Both the position numbers and the translations under genes were made by a program. The notes below the pieces were generated by a model. The model had not been told where the DNA came from. It searched no databases and saw only the letters and a list, made by a program, of their open reading frames with translations. From Hoylesella saccharolytica JCM 17484 (GTDB lineage: Bacteria; Bacteroidota; Bacteroidia; Bacteroidales; Bacteroidaceae), in NCBI RefSeq assembly GCF_000614205.1, contig NZ_BAKN01000012.1, positions 1-64,000 of the forward strand: a DNA stretch of 64,000 nucleotides. Direction: 5' to 3'. Below are positions 45,426-53,766 of this stretch, one piece after another. Each line of letters begins with the position of its first letter. Position 1 is the first letter of the stretch.

Positions 45426-46004
45426 ATGTATATGACAACAAAACAATTTTTGGCAAGCTGCGCGAAAGCCACTTTCGCCCTTGCAGCAGTAGTAATGATG
45501 AGCGCCGTGTTAACCTCGTGCTCGAAAGACAACGACGACAACGGGCCCACAACCTTGCCCGAGCCCAAGGCCAACACCGTAGTTATTGACGGTAAAGAAG
45601 CGACTATAGAGAAGGCCCAATTCAAAAAAGTTTCTCCGAGTTCTACGATTTATGCCGTTGCGTTTACCTTATCCGGAACCCCAAAGAAAGAGCTGGTTTT
45701 AGGGTTAGACGATACATACCACATGGACGGCAAACCCATCGACCTTACCACAAAGGAAGGAAAAATGATTGATAAATTATATTGGGGAGTAGTTTACACA
45801 GTAGATGGAAAAAAGCTGATTGACGCCAGTGGCAGCCCCAAAGAAACCCAAAAGCCCGTATTCACCACCGGCACGCTCACTGTAAGCAAAACGCGCCAGG
45901 GCACCATTAACATCGTGCTGGCAAACGGCCGTGTAAACGACGTCAACGGCAAAGAATGCACCCTTACCTTGAACTATGAGGAAACGTTGAAGACGAAAGA
46001 CTAA
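45426..46004 (+). CDS. Single-domain surface lipoprotein (repeat-family paralog)
   Basis: 192 residues from ATG 45426 (MYMTTK) or 45432 (MTTK). Signal and lipobox are LTSCSKDNDDNG, an acidic stretch after Cys consistent with surface export. One copy of the family domain follows: NTVVIDGKEATIEKAQF, PIDLTTKEGK, YWGVVYTVDGKKLIDASGSP, FTTGTLTVSK, NGRVNDVNGKECTLTLNY. No frameshift. It is the first of three tandem single-domain genes, each preceded by AATCAATAATCAATAAA and sharing nearly the same first 100 bases, which points to duplication. Function unknown. Confidence 0.8.
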   Translation: MYMTTKQFLASCAKATFALAAVVMMSAVLTSCSKDNDDNGPTTLPEPKANTVVIDGKEATIEKAQFKKVSPSSTIYAVAFTLSGTPKKELVLGLDDTYHMDGKPIDLTTKEGKMIDKLYWGVVYTVDGKKLIDASGSPKETQKPVFTTGTLTVSKTRQGTINIVLANGRVNDVNGKECTLTLNYEETLKTKD

Positions 46005-46052
46005 TTCAAAAACCGGGGCAATTAAGCCTAATCAATAATCAATAAATTTAAA

Positions 46053-46612
46053 ATGACAACAAAAAACTTTTTGGCAAGCTGTGCGAAAGCCACTTTCGCC
46101 CTTGCTGCAGTAGTAATGATGAGCGCCGTGTTAACCTCGTGCTCGAAAGATAACGACGACGAGCCCACCCCGCAACTGGGCACCGTAACCATCGACGGCA
46201 AAGAGAAACCCATACTGAAAGCCCGATACTTAAATGCGGGCGCAGGTTTGGTAAGCCTTTTTTTGCTTCTCTCTAAAGACGGTAAAGAGGAGATGTTCCT
46301 TTTACTTGATAAGGAACAACATATCAACACCAAACCCATTTCGCTCGACGACGATAAAAACGGCGATAAAGTTGGGCGAGTTATAGCCTATTACAATCCG
46401 CGCGCGCCTTGGTATTTAAAGCAAGTATGCCCAGGAATATGGTCGATAATACCTATTTTACCACCGGAACCCTCACTGTTAACGGCTCGACCGACGAAGA
46501 AATGAGTATTGTACTGAAAGATGGAAATGTAAACGTTGTCCGCGACCGCTACAGCGTTGAAATAAACTTTAAGGGCATTGTGCTCCAACTGACAGAGGAA
46601 GATTTTCAATGA
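46053..46612 (+). pseudogene. Single-domain surface lipoprotein paralog, frameshifted
   Basis: The first frame (46053-46505) starts with the family signal, lipobox LTSCSKDNDDEP, and most of the domain (GTVTIDGKEKPILKARYL, HINTKPISLDDD). At about 46413-46418 it falls out of register; the second frame (TTG 46409, to 46612) continues FKASMPRNMVDNTYFTTGTLTV to the end. Adding one T in the TATTTAAAG run joins them into 186 residues, the length of its neighbours (185, 186), so this looks like a recent or artefactual one-base loss. Closest sibling by eye is 56208-56765 (both read GTVTxDGKEKPILKARYL). Confidence 0.8.
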
Positions 46613-46723
46613 TGGATTAGGGATGAATGATGAAGGTTTAATGGTCTATGGGCATTTAGCCTTATTCCTTCATCCCTCATCCAAACAGAGTATTAATTTC
46701 TAATCAATAATCAATAATTAAGA

Positions 46724-47284
46724 ATGAAAACAAAAAACTTTTTGGCAAGCTGTGCGAAAGCCACTTTCGCCCTTGCAACAGTAGTAATGATGAGCGCCGT
46801 GTTAACCTCGTGCTCGAAAGATAACGACGACAACAATGGAGAGTTGCCCGAGGCCAAACCCAACACCGTGGTTATCGACGGTAAAGAACGGCCCGTGCTC
46901 TCTGCTCAATACGAAGATAGGCGAGATAACGACTACGGCTTCTTTCTCTACCTTGATGCCGCCCATAACGAGTATGTGTACTTTAGCATAAACAGCAAGG
47001 TGCACCTTACCGGCAAACCCATCGACCTGACCAAAAAAGAACCGAAGCACGATGGATATTATTGGTGGATAAGCTACGCAATTGATAGCCAACAGAAATT
47101 TGTAGGAGTTGGCGCGCCCTTAGACACCGAACGCCTCCTGTTCAACACCGGCACAGTTACCTTTAGCGGCAAGCCCGAGGGCACCATCAGCATTAAGGTG
47201 GCAAATGGCCGCATTATGGGCAAAGAGGATAAAAAGGAACATACCCTCACCGTGCGCTACGTCGGCACCGCAGAGAAGAAGTAA
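46724..47284 (+). CDS. Single-domain surface lipoprotein (repeat-family paralog)
   Basis: 186 residues, intact. Lipobox LTSCSKDNDDNN. The domain shows all landmarks: NTVVIDGKERPVLSAQY, an EYVYFSINSKVHLTGKPIDLTKKEPKHDGYYWWISY central stretch (given here only as landmarks HLTGKPIDLTKKE and HDGYYWWISY), NTGTVTFSGK and NGRIMGKEDKKEHTLTVRY. It lies 111 bp after the frameshifted sibling; that gap holds an inverted pair of GGATGA-rich arms (about 46618-46684) that could form a long hairpin. Confidence 0.82.
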   Translation: MKTKNFLASCAKATFALATVVMMSAVLTSCSKDNDDNNGELPEAKPNTVVIDGKERPVLSAQYEDRRDNDYGFFLYLDAAHNEYVYFSINSKVHLTGKPIDLTKKEPKHDGYYWWISYAIDSQQKFVGVGAPLDTERLLFNTGTVTFSGKPEGTISIKVANGRIMGKEDKKEHTLTVRYVGTAEKK

Positions 47285-47299
47285 CCCCCTGCCGTTGAA

Positions 47300-47397
47300 A
47301 GGTGAAAGAGTGAAAGGGTGAAAAGGTGAAAAGATGCATCCGCCACATCGAAAAGGTGAAAACGTGCAGCCGCCACACCCTTCGCCTTGCACCTTCC
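47300..47397. repeat. Intergenic block with GGTGAAA-type repeats (copy 2)
   Basis: Same order as 45104-45196: GTGAAAGAGTGAAAGG, AAAAGATGCATCCGCCACATC, GAAAAGGTGAAAACGTGCAGC, CACACCCTTCGCCTTGCACC. Each copy follows the stop codon of a repeat-family lipoprotein within about 35 bases, so it may have been copied with the genes. Confidence 0.75.
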
Positions 47398-47483
47398 CCC
47401 CGCCCGCGCCCCCCGAAACGGGGAAACGAAAGGGGCGCGGGGCTTCCGAGGCCTCTGATTGGGGTAAAATAAAAAAAGAGGCT

Positions 47484-47834
47484 CATCCGAGGGCTCGGAT
47501 GCAAGTTAGATAGAAAGAAAACAGTTATCCGAGGCCTCAGATGTAAAAATAATTAACGGAAAATACAATCCGAGGCCTCGGATGTAAAAAAGATTAAAAT
47601 AAATATTTATCTGAGGCCTAGGATGTGAAAATAATTAACGAAAAATGCAATCCGAGGCCTCGGATGGAGGAAAAATAAAAATCGAACTGCTTTCCGAGGG
47701 CTCGGATGGAGGAAAAATAAAAATCGAACTGTTTTCCGAGGCCTCGGATGGAGGAAAAATAAAAATCGAACTGCTTTCTGAGGGCCTCGGATGGAGGAAA
47801 AATAAAAATCGAACTGTTTTCTGAAGGCTCGGAC
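47484..47834. repeat. Tandem palindromic array, 41-42 bp period (array 4)
   Basis: Nine units start with TCCGAGGCCTCGGAT or close variants (some TCTGAGGCCT) at 47486, 47528, 47569, 47610, 47651, 47693, 47735, 47777 and 47820; steps are 42, 41, 41, 41, 42, 42, 42 and 43. The core ATCCGAGGCCTCGGAT is a perfect 16-bp palindrome in the best copies. Spacers of about 27 bp are AT-rich; the last four are nearly identical (GGAGGAAAAATAAAAATCGA). It ends 68 bases before the next gene. Confidence 0.95.
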
Positions 47835-47901
47835 AACCTTTCATTAAAAAGTAAACAACAAAAAATACCTATTTATTAATACTTAAAAAAAGAATATAGT
47901 A

Positions 47902-48651
47902 ATGAAAGTAAAAACATTGGCATTAACATCGCTCCACAACTTAGAGCACTCGCAGTACGCCATTAATCTGCATACCATTTGCACCGAGGCGAACATCGAA
48001 AAAATTAACGCGCTGTTGCCCGCGCTGCAAAAGGCTATCGACAAAGAAGAACAGGCGCTGAATTTGCCGCGCGAAAAAGAGTTTATCAAAGAAATTAGGC
48101 AGCTCGACGCTGCGCGCGACGAAAGTTATAGCGCCCTGCAACTGTGCGTAAGACTGGCCAAACACAAACGCGCCGCCGACGTGAAGGCCGCCGCCGAAGA
48201 GGTGGAAAAGGTGCTGAGAAGGTATCCTGAACTGGCCAAACAGAGCAACAATAAAGAAACATCGGGCATTCGTAATCTGGCGGCCGACCTTAACGACGCC
48301 AAGATGGCACCCCTTGTGCTGAAAATTGGCGCCAAGGCCGACCTTGACCAGCTGGTGGCCGATAACGATGCCTTCGCGGCTGTGTTTCTTAAACACTACT
48401 CGGCCACACCGCCCAGCACCGAGTTCGACATCAAAAAGCTGCGCGCCGAAACCGACGAGGCTATCAGCGCGGTGATAACGCGCATGCAGTCGCTGGCCGA
48501 CTTGCTGCCCGATACCGTCGGACTGTCGGCCCTTATCACTCGCTATAACAAGATGGTGGCCGATAGTCATCTCACCATCGCCCTGCGCAAAGCTGCCGCC
48601 GATAAAAAAGACAACGGAAAAGAAAAACCCGGCGAGTTCGGGCGACGGTAA
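47902..48651 (+). CDS. DUF6261-like helical protein, main part
   Basis: 249 residues, no signal peptide. The N-terminus (MKVKTLALTSLHNLEHSQYAINLHTICTE region) and the overall helical, Ala/Lys/Glu-rich layout fit the DUF6261 family of Bacteroidetes proteins, whose role is unknown; I place this with moderate confidence. The frame ends GEKPGEFGRR at a TAA while the sequence carries on in the +1 frame as a Gly/Lys-rich stretch, so one T too many near 48637-48638 is likely. It lies 68 bases after array 4 and among surface lipoproteins although it looks cytosolic. Confidence 0.7.
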   Translation: MKVKTLALTSLHNLEHSQYAINLHTICTEANIEKINALLPALQKAIDKEEQALNLPREKEFIKEIRQLDAARDESYSALQLCVRLAKHKRAADVKAAAEEVEKVLRRYPELAKQSNNKETSGIRNLAADLNDAKMAPLVLKIGAKADLDQLVADNDAFAAVFLKHYSATPPSTEFDIKKLRAETDEAISAVITRMQSLADLLPDTVGLSALITRYNKMVADSHLTIALRKAAADKKDNGKEKPGEFGRR

Positions 48652-48994
48652 AGGCGGTAAAGGCAAGGGCAAGGGCAAAGGAAAAGGTAACAAACCGGGC
48701 GGAAAGGAGCCGGGCGGAAACGACTCGGGCGACGACCAGGGCTCGGGCGGCAACCAGGGCGGAAAAGGAAAAGAAGAGGATAATAACATGAGTCCGGAAA
48801 AGGCGCTCATCACTCCGCTTCTGCCGGCACTTGAAAGCGAACTGAATCTGGCCCACGACTGTCTCGCTTACGGCGGCGTAACCGACGTGCAAGACGGTGT
48901 TACCATCTATCTGATTGTAAACAAACGCACACAAGAGGAAATGTACGTCAAAGTAGAAGGCGGAAAACTCGTGGTGGTGCAGAAGAAAGGATGA
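48652..48994 (+). pseudogene. C-terminal part of the DUF6261-like protein
   Basis: Read in the +1 frame from about 48639: SGDGKGGKGKG, more Gly/Lys repeats and PGGNDSGDDQGSGGNQ, then from ATG 48788 a folded-looking segment (LLPALESELNLAHDCLAYGG, VTDVQDGVTIYLIVNKRTQEE). Joined to the main part it gives about 363 residues: helical domain, low-complexity linker, small C-terminal domain. Confidence 0.65.
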
Positions 48995-49053
48995 AGGATG
49001 AAGGATGAAGGATGAAGGATGAAGGATGAGGGATGAGGGATGAAGGATGAATG
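48989..49053. repeat. Heptamer tandem repeat GGATGAA
   Basis: About nine consecutive copies of GGATGAA or GGATGAG start inside the last codons of the previous gene. The same heptamer, often inverted (CTTCATC), recurs near 45365, 46618, 46670, 51060, 51105, 56845 and 56880, always between genes of this cluster. Confidence 0.9.
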
Positions 49054-49147
49054 TCCCATTCGTTACCCGAAATTCCCTCGCGCCATCCCCTGAAAGTAAA
49101 GGTGAATTAAATAAGCAATATACAATAACAATTTTAATGAAGAGAAA

Positions 49148-51034
49148 ATGAAATTAAAAACAATCCTCGCAAGCGCGTCAAGCCAAATGCTTACCCTTGC
49201 AACAGTGTTTATTATCTCGCTGGCATTTACAGCCTGCGGCAGTGATAAAGACGACGGGCCTCTGCCCGCTCCCCAAAGCCAAACCGTTACCTTCGACGGT
49301 AAAAGCATGCCGGTAGAAGCAGCCGAATACCAAAACTTGGGCAGTGGCAGATACCGACTGTCGCTCTACCTCAACAACGAACGGACAGAATACGTACGCA
49401 TCTGGATAACCGAAAAATGGCACGCCACCGGATACGATATCGACCTGGCCGAAAAAGAAGTAAAACACGATGGCTACTATTGGCAGGTAGAATACACAAC
49501 AGCCGAAGGCGACACGCCTATCTACTCGTTGGCAGACCCTACCCAAGAAGATTATAACGTGTTTACCAGCGGCACACTCAACATCAGCGGCAAACCCGCC
49601 AGCGGCAACCTCGAAATAAACCTTCTAAACGGAAAAGTAAAAGGTACCGACGACAAAGAACACACCCTTACACTGAACTACCAAGGCGTGATGAGCGAGT
49701 TTGAAGACCTTGTAGAAAAAGGATACGTAAACTACAACAATAATGCCATTAAAATAGAGAAAGGCGAATACGAATTGATGGGCAGCGGCAAATATAAAGT
49801 TTACTTTTATCTGGCCGGCGGCGAGGGCAACAAGGTGGTATTAAATCTCGACTACTCGCGCCATATCGGCAAGTCTGTAGACCTTACCGTAAAAGAAAAA
49901 GAAAGCACTAATAATGAATACTGGGGCGTACAGTTCTTTTACGGCAATCGACAGTTGATTAACGCTTCGGGCGAACCCGATGATAGAGCCACCCGCTTCA
50001 GCACCGGTATCCTCGACGTAACCGGCCGAGACTTTGAATACGACAACATGAACATCCGGCTGAAAAACGCAACGGTTAAAAACGTTGACGGCACTATAGC
50101 AATCCTCAGCCTGAACTACGAAGGCAAGCTTACCAAGAAAAAAGAAGTTACACCACCGCCCACGCCCCAACCCAAAGAAGGATATGTAACCCTGAACCTC
50201 GTCGATAGGAAAATACTAAAAGCCGAATACGAAGACAAGGGCAACCACTACTATGAGATGCGTTTTACGCTTGAAGGCAATTATAAATTGGTGTTATACG
50301 CCAGCGGCATGTACCACTTCGACAGACCCATCAACCTGGGTGTATCAGAAATACCACACCCAAATTATTGGAAAGTGGTATGCAAGGAAGGAAATGAAGG
50401 AATAATTGATGCCGGCGGTGGCCCCTTCGACAATCACACATTTAGCAGCGGTACCCTCAACATCACCGGCAGCGTTTTAGGTAACATCGATATCAAAATC
50501 GACAACGGCGTAGTGTACGAAGGTGGTTATATGCAAACTCTTTTGATGCATTACAAGGGTAAGATAAGAAATATAGAACAGTCGGAAACCCCCGACGCCG
50601 GAAGCATTACCCTCAACGGCGTTAAGAAAAAAGTTGTGAATGCTCGATACAGAAAACTGGGAGAAAAACGATGCGAACTGATGCTCTATCCCAGTAACAG
50701 CACTTCAGAATGGCTGCTGATAGAATTTGATACCGAGCTGCACATGGGAACAGAAATCGACCTGGCACAATACGACGAAGACCCTGCAACCCAGGATCGT
50801 GCTTGGGACATAACATACATGAACGCGGAAGGAAAACAACTTTTCCGCAAGTGCGCCAATAAAGCTCTGCCAAGTTCAGACGTCTTCCTTTCGGGCAAAC
50901 TCAAAATAACCGGAAGCATTGGCTCAGAGCTGAAAGTATCGCTAACCAACGGTAAAGCAACCGATATGTACGATTACAATAAAACTCACACCATTACTGT
51001 TGACTATAAAGGCGTTCCGGCGCTTAAAAAGTAA
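49148..51034 (+). CDS. Four-domain surface lipoprotein (repeat-family paralog)
   Basis: 628 residues, intact. The signal (MKLKTILASASSQMLTLATV) differs from the single-domain genes; lipobox FTACGSDKDDGP. Four copies of the family domain follow, starting near residues 45 (QTVTFDGKSMPVEAAEY), 193 (GYVNYNNNAIKIEKGEY), 345 (GYVTLNLVDRKILKAEY) and 480 (GSITLNGVKKKVVNARY). Each ends near an HTLTLNYQG- or HTITVDYKG-like strand. The third is preceded by a VTPPPTPQPKEG linker. Copies differ more from each other than from matching copies in the neighbour at 51160, so the four-domain genes probably arose by whole-gene duplication. Confidence 0.8.
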   Translation: MKLKTILASASSQMLTLATVFIISLAFTACGSDKDDGPLPAPQSQTVTFDGKSMPVEAAEYQNLGSGRYRLSLYLNNERTEYVRIWITEKWHATGYDIDLAEKEVKHDGYYWQVEYTTAEGDTPIYSLADPTQEDYNVFTSGTLNISGKPASGNLEINLLNGKVKGTDDKEHTLTLNYQGVMSEFEDLVEKGYVNYNNNAIKIEKGEYELMGSGKYKVYFYLAGGEGNKVVLNLDYSRHIGKSVDLTVKEKESTNNEYWGVQFFYGNRQLINASGEPDDRATRFSTGILDVTGRDFEYDNMNIRLKNATVKNVDGTIAILSLNYEGKLTKKKEVTPPPTPQPKEGYVTLNLVDRKILKAEYEDKGNHYYEMRFTLEGNYKLVLYASGMYHFDRPINLGVSEIPHPNYWKVVCKEGNEGIIDAGGGPFDNHTFSSGTLNITGSVLGNIDIKIDNGVVYEGGYMQTLLMHYKGKIRNIEQSETPDAGSITLNGVKKKVVNARYRKLGEKRCELMLYPSNSTSEWLLIEFDTELHMGTEIDLAQYDEDPATQDRAWDITYMNAEGKQLFRKCANKALPSSDVFLSGKLKITGSIGSELKVSLTNGKATDMYDYNKTHTITVDYKGVPALKK

Positions 51035-51159
51035 GGGCAATAAGTGGATTAAGGATTAGGGTTTAAAGGATGATGGATTAATGGCTTTTTTATTTAGCAT
51101 TATTTCCGCATCCCTCATCCCCAATAGGGTATTCATCCCTAATCAATGAATAAAAAGAT

Positions 51160-53042
51160 ATGAAAACAAAAAACCTTTTAGCAAGCGCGCTAAGCCAAGT
51201 GCTTACCCTTGCAACCGTATTGATGATTTCGATGGCATTTACAGCCTGCGGCAGTGATAACGACAAGGCTCCGGAACCTTTACCCGCTCCCAAGCCTAAA
51301 ACCATTACCTCGACGGGGTAGAAAAAAGCGTTACCTCTGCCCAATACAAAGACAATGGCGATGGCAACTACACCCTCTACCTCAATATCGGCAGTAACGA
51401 GTATATAGAATTTGTTCTAAACAAAACGTTTCACGCCACCGACAAAGCCATCGACCTGGGCCAAAAAGAAAAAAATCACCCCGGTGCCTATTGGTCGGTA
51501 TCTTATCTGAAAGACGATGTAAGGGTTATCTATGCCGATGGGCAACCCGGTGGGGCGCTCCCCGTGTTCACCACCGGCACCCTCACCGCGAGCGGCACAC
51601 CCGGAGGGGCCTTCGACATCAAACTTGAAAACGGTCGAGTAGTAGACACCGACGGCAACGAGCACACCCTTGTGCTGAGCTATGAAGGCCCGGTAGAGCA
51701 AATTTTCGACCCGCTGCCCCAACCCAGACAGGGATATGTAACCATAGACGGTACAGAAAAGCTCATAGACAGGGTAGACTGTAAAGATTTGACCAACGAC
51801 CGATTTGCACTTAATTTCTACCTTGTGGGCGGTGCGAACGAAAAGCTGGTGGTTACCATAGACCGTAAAAAACACGCTACCGGCAAGTCCATCGATCTGA
51901 CCAAAGGCGACAACGTACCTGATGGCGTAGGCCCGTGGACGATAGTATATATTACCAATGCCGGTAGGTATCTTGACGGTAGCGGCGACAAGTATGATGA
52001 AGCCGATTATTTTAAAACCGGTACACTTGCCTTATCGGGCGAAATACCCGGCTCTATCAACATCAAGCTCGAAAACGGGCGCATAGAAGAGAATAACAGA
52101 ATGCACACCATCACCCTGAACTACAGCGGCCCGATTGCTATACCCGAAGTGATACCGTCTATCGTGCCCACGCCCAAAAAAGGCTATGTAACCTTCGATG
52201 GTGTAGAAAAGAAAATACTGCGAGTAGAAGCCAGCGACGATGGTGGAAACACCAACACCATTTACCTCTTTCTTTCGGAAGACCGTAAGGAGGTTGTAAA
52301 ATTAGGCATTAACAGAAACGCCCATATCGGGAATGCTGTTAAACTGACAGAAAAAGTAGGCGACAATTCTTGGCATATAAGTTACCAAAAATCGGATACC
52401 GAATACTTGTTTAATGCTAACTCCTACTATAGGTCGACGTTACCCGTCTTTCACCGCGGTTTGCTCGAAATGACGGGCTCTGTTTCCGGAGATATGGATA
52501 TTTTGCTGAGAAACGGTATCATAAAAGGCGTAGATGGTAACTATCACACCTTTGTTTTGAGTTACGATGGCGGAGTAACAGAGTATGCACCCTCTGCACC
52601 CGAGCCCGAATTAGGATATTTATATCTCAACGGTGTGAAGAAAACTATCGTAAGAACTAAGTATACAACCGGTTTAAAGACCTATACCCTTACGCTCTAT
52701 ATCGGTGGTAGCAGCGATACGGGCGAACGGATTGTCATCTCAGTGAACAGAGAACGTCACTTCGGCAAAGAAATCGATCTGACCAAAGCAGACAAAACCG
52801 TATCGCCTGCAGACTCTTGGAGTATGCACTACCTTGATAAGAATAATGCTGACGTCTTTGCAGCTTCAGACGACGTTTTTCCGGGCAAAGTTTCTCCTTT
52901 CAAAACCGGTACATTCAAAATTTCGGGCACCGTTGGAGAGACCATGGAAGCAGTGCTGAAAAACGGTCGTATAGGTGGCTATCAAAACCCAGAACAACAG
53001 TATTCTATCAGCTTCCACTACAAAGGTAAACCTTATAAGTAA
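51160..53042 (+). pseudogene. Four-domain surface lipoprotein paralog, frameshifted after the signal peptide
   Basis: From ATG 51160 the frame reads MKTKNLLASALSQVLTLATV, lipobox FTACGSDNDKAP and PKPKTIT, then stops after STG at TAG 51316-51318. One base back the frame continues FDGVEKSVTSAQYKD and is open to 53042; a missing T in ACCTCGACGG near 51310 explains the break. Repaired length is 627, one less than its neighbour. Four domains start near FDGVEKSV, RQGYVTIDGTEK, KKGYVTFDGVEKKIL and ELGYLYLNGVKKTIV. Internal GTG 51564 would give a protein without a signal, so it is not a credible start. Confidence 0.8.
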
Positions 53043-53062
53043 AATTTGGTAAGCAACTAAGT

Positions 53063-53105
53063 TTCCGACGGGATGGCAGGTCAAATGGTTCTGTTCCCGT
53101 CGGAA
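53063..53105 (+). terminator. Hairpin after the four-domain lipoprotein gene
   Basis: Perfect 11-bp stem TTCCGACGGGA with TCCCGTCGGAA across a 21-nt loop, 20 bases after the stop, followed by CTTTAGC rather than a T-run. It may end the transcript or protect its 3' end. Confidence 0.55.
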
Positions 53106-53152
53106 CTTTAGCATATCTTAATAACAAAACAATCTAAGAAAAACTACAGCGT

Positions 53153-53692
53153 ATGTATACAAAACATTTTTTAGCGAGCTGTGCGAAAACCCTTTTCGTC
53201 CTTGCAACAGCAATACTGATGAGCGCTGTACTGAGCGGCTGTTCAAAAGACGATGAGCCGTTTCTGAGCAGCGTAATCCTCAATGGCGAATATAAAAAGG
53301 TGCTGAAAGCCGAATACGAGGAAGAAGATGAGGGCAACTTTATACTTACCCTCTATCTCTCTGAAGATCGTAAAGAAAGGCTGATATTTGGCGTGGTAAA
53401 GTCGCTTCACATGGGTAAAGACATCGACCTGACCGTAAAAGAAACACCCCACAAAGGTTGGTATTGGTCGGTGCAATACTTTTCGCCCGAAGACAAACGG
53501 CTTGTCTTTGGCACCGGACATCCCACAGACAAAGTTCCCACTTTTACCAAAGGCACCCTGAATGTTTCAGGTTCTCCTGCAGGCATTCTCACCATTTTGC
53601 TGAAAGACGGACAGATAATCGGCACCAACGGTAAAACCAACTACACGCTCGACGCTACTTTCCTCGGTTTAATGCCCGAATATAAACCATAA
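53153..53692 (+). CDS. Single-domain surface lipoprotein (repeat-family paralog)
   Basis: 179 residues, intact. Lipobox LSGCSKDDEP. The domain is a more distant copy: SVILNGEYKKVLKAEYEEED, HMGKDIDLTVKETPHKGWYWSVQY, TKGTLNVSGSP and KDGQIIGTNGKTNYTLDA. The signal-peptide codons contain the covarying hairpin described elsewhere, here as CGAAAA-CCC-TTTTCG. It lies after the four-domain pair and before two unrelated secreted-protein genes. Confidence 0.78.
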   Translation: MYTKHFLASCAKTLFVLATAILMSAVLSGCSKDDEPFLSSVILNGEYKKVLKAEYEEEDEGNFILTLYLSEDRKERLIFGVVKSLHMGKDIDLTVKETPHKGWYWSVQYFSPEDKRLVFGTGHPTDKVPTFTKGTLNVSGSPAGILTILLKDGQIIGTNGKTNYTLDATFLGLMPEYKP

Positions 53693-53704
53693 AACAACAA
53701 CCCC

Positions 53705-53741
53705 AACGCCCAAGCCCCGTAAGGCGTTACTCTGAAAAGAG
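53705..53741 (+). promoter_or_regulatory. Two-hairpin leader element before 53767
   Basis: AACGCC-N12-GGCGTT followed directly by CTCT-GAAA-AGAG. The same two-hairpin order (AACGCC...GGCGTT, then a CCCTCTCT...AGAGAGGG stem) occurs before the next gene at 55151-55199. Confidence 0.5.
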
Positions 53742-53766
53742 ATTCAGCAGGGGGCAAGTTTAAAGT

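Noticed and set aside
47618..47844. Repetitive ORFs in array 4
   Set aside because: Periodic translation of the 41-42 bp repeat; no start signal or homologous protein.
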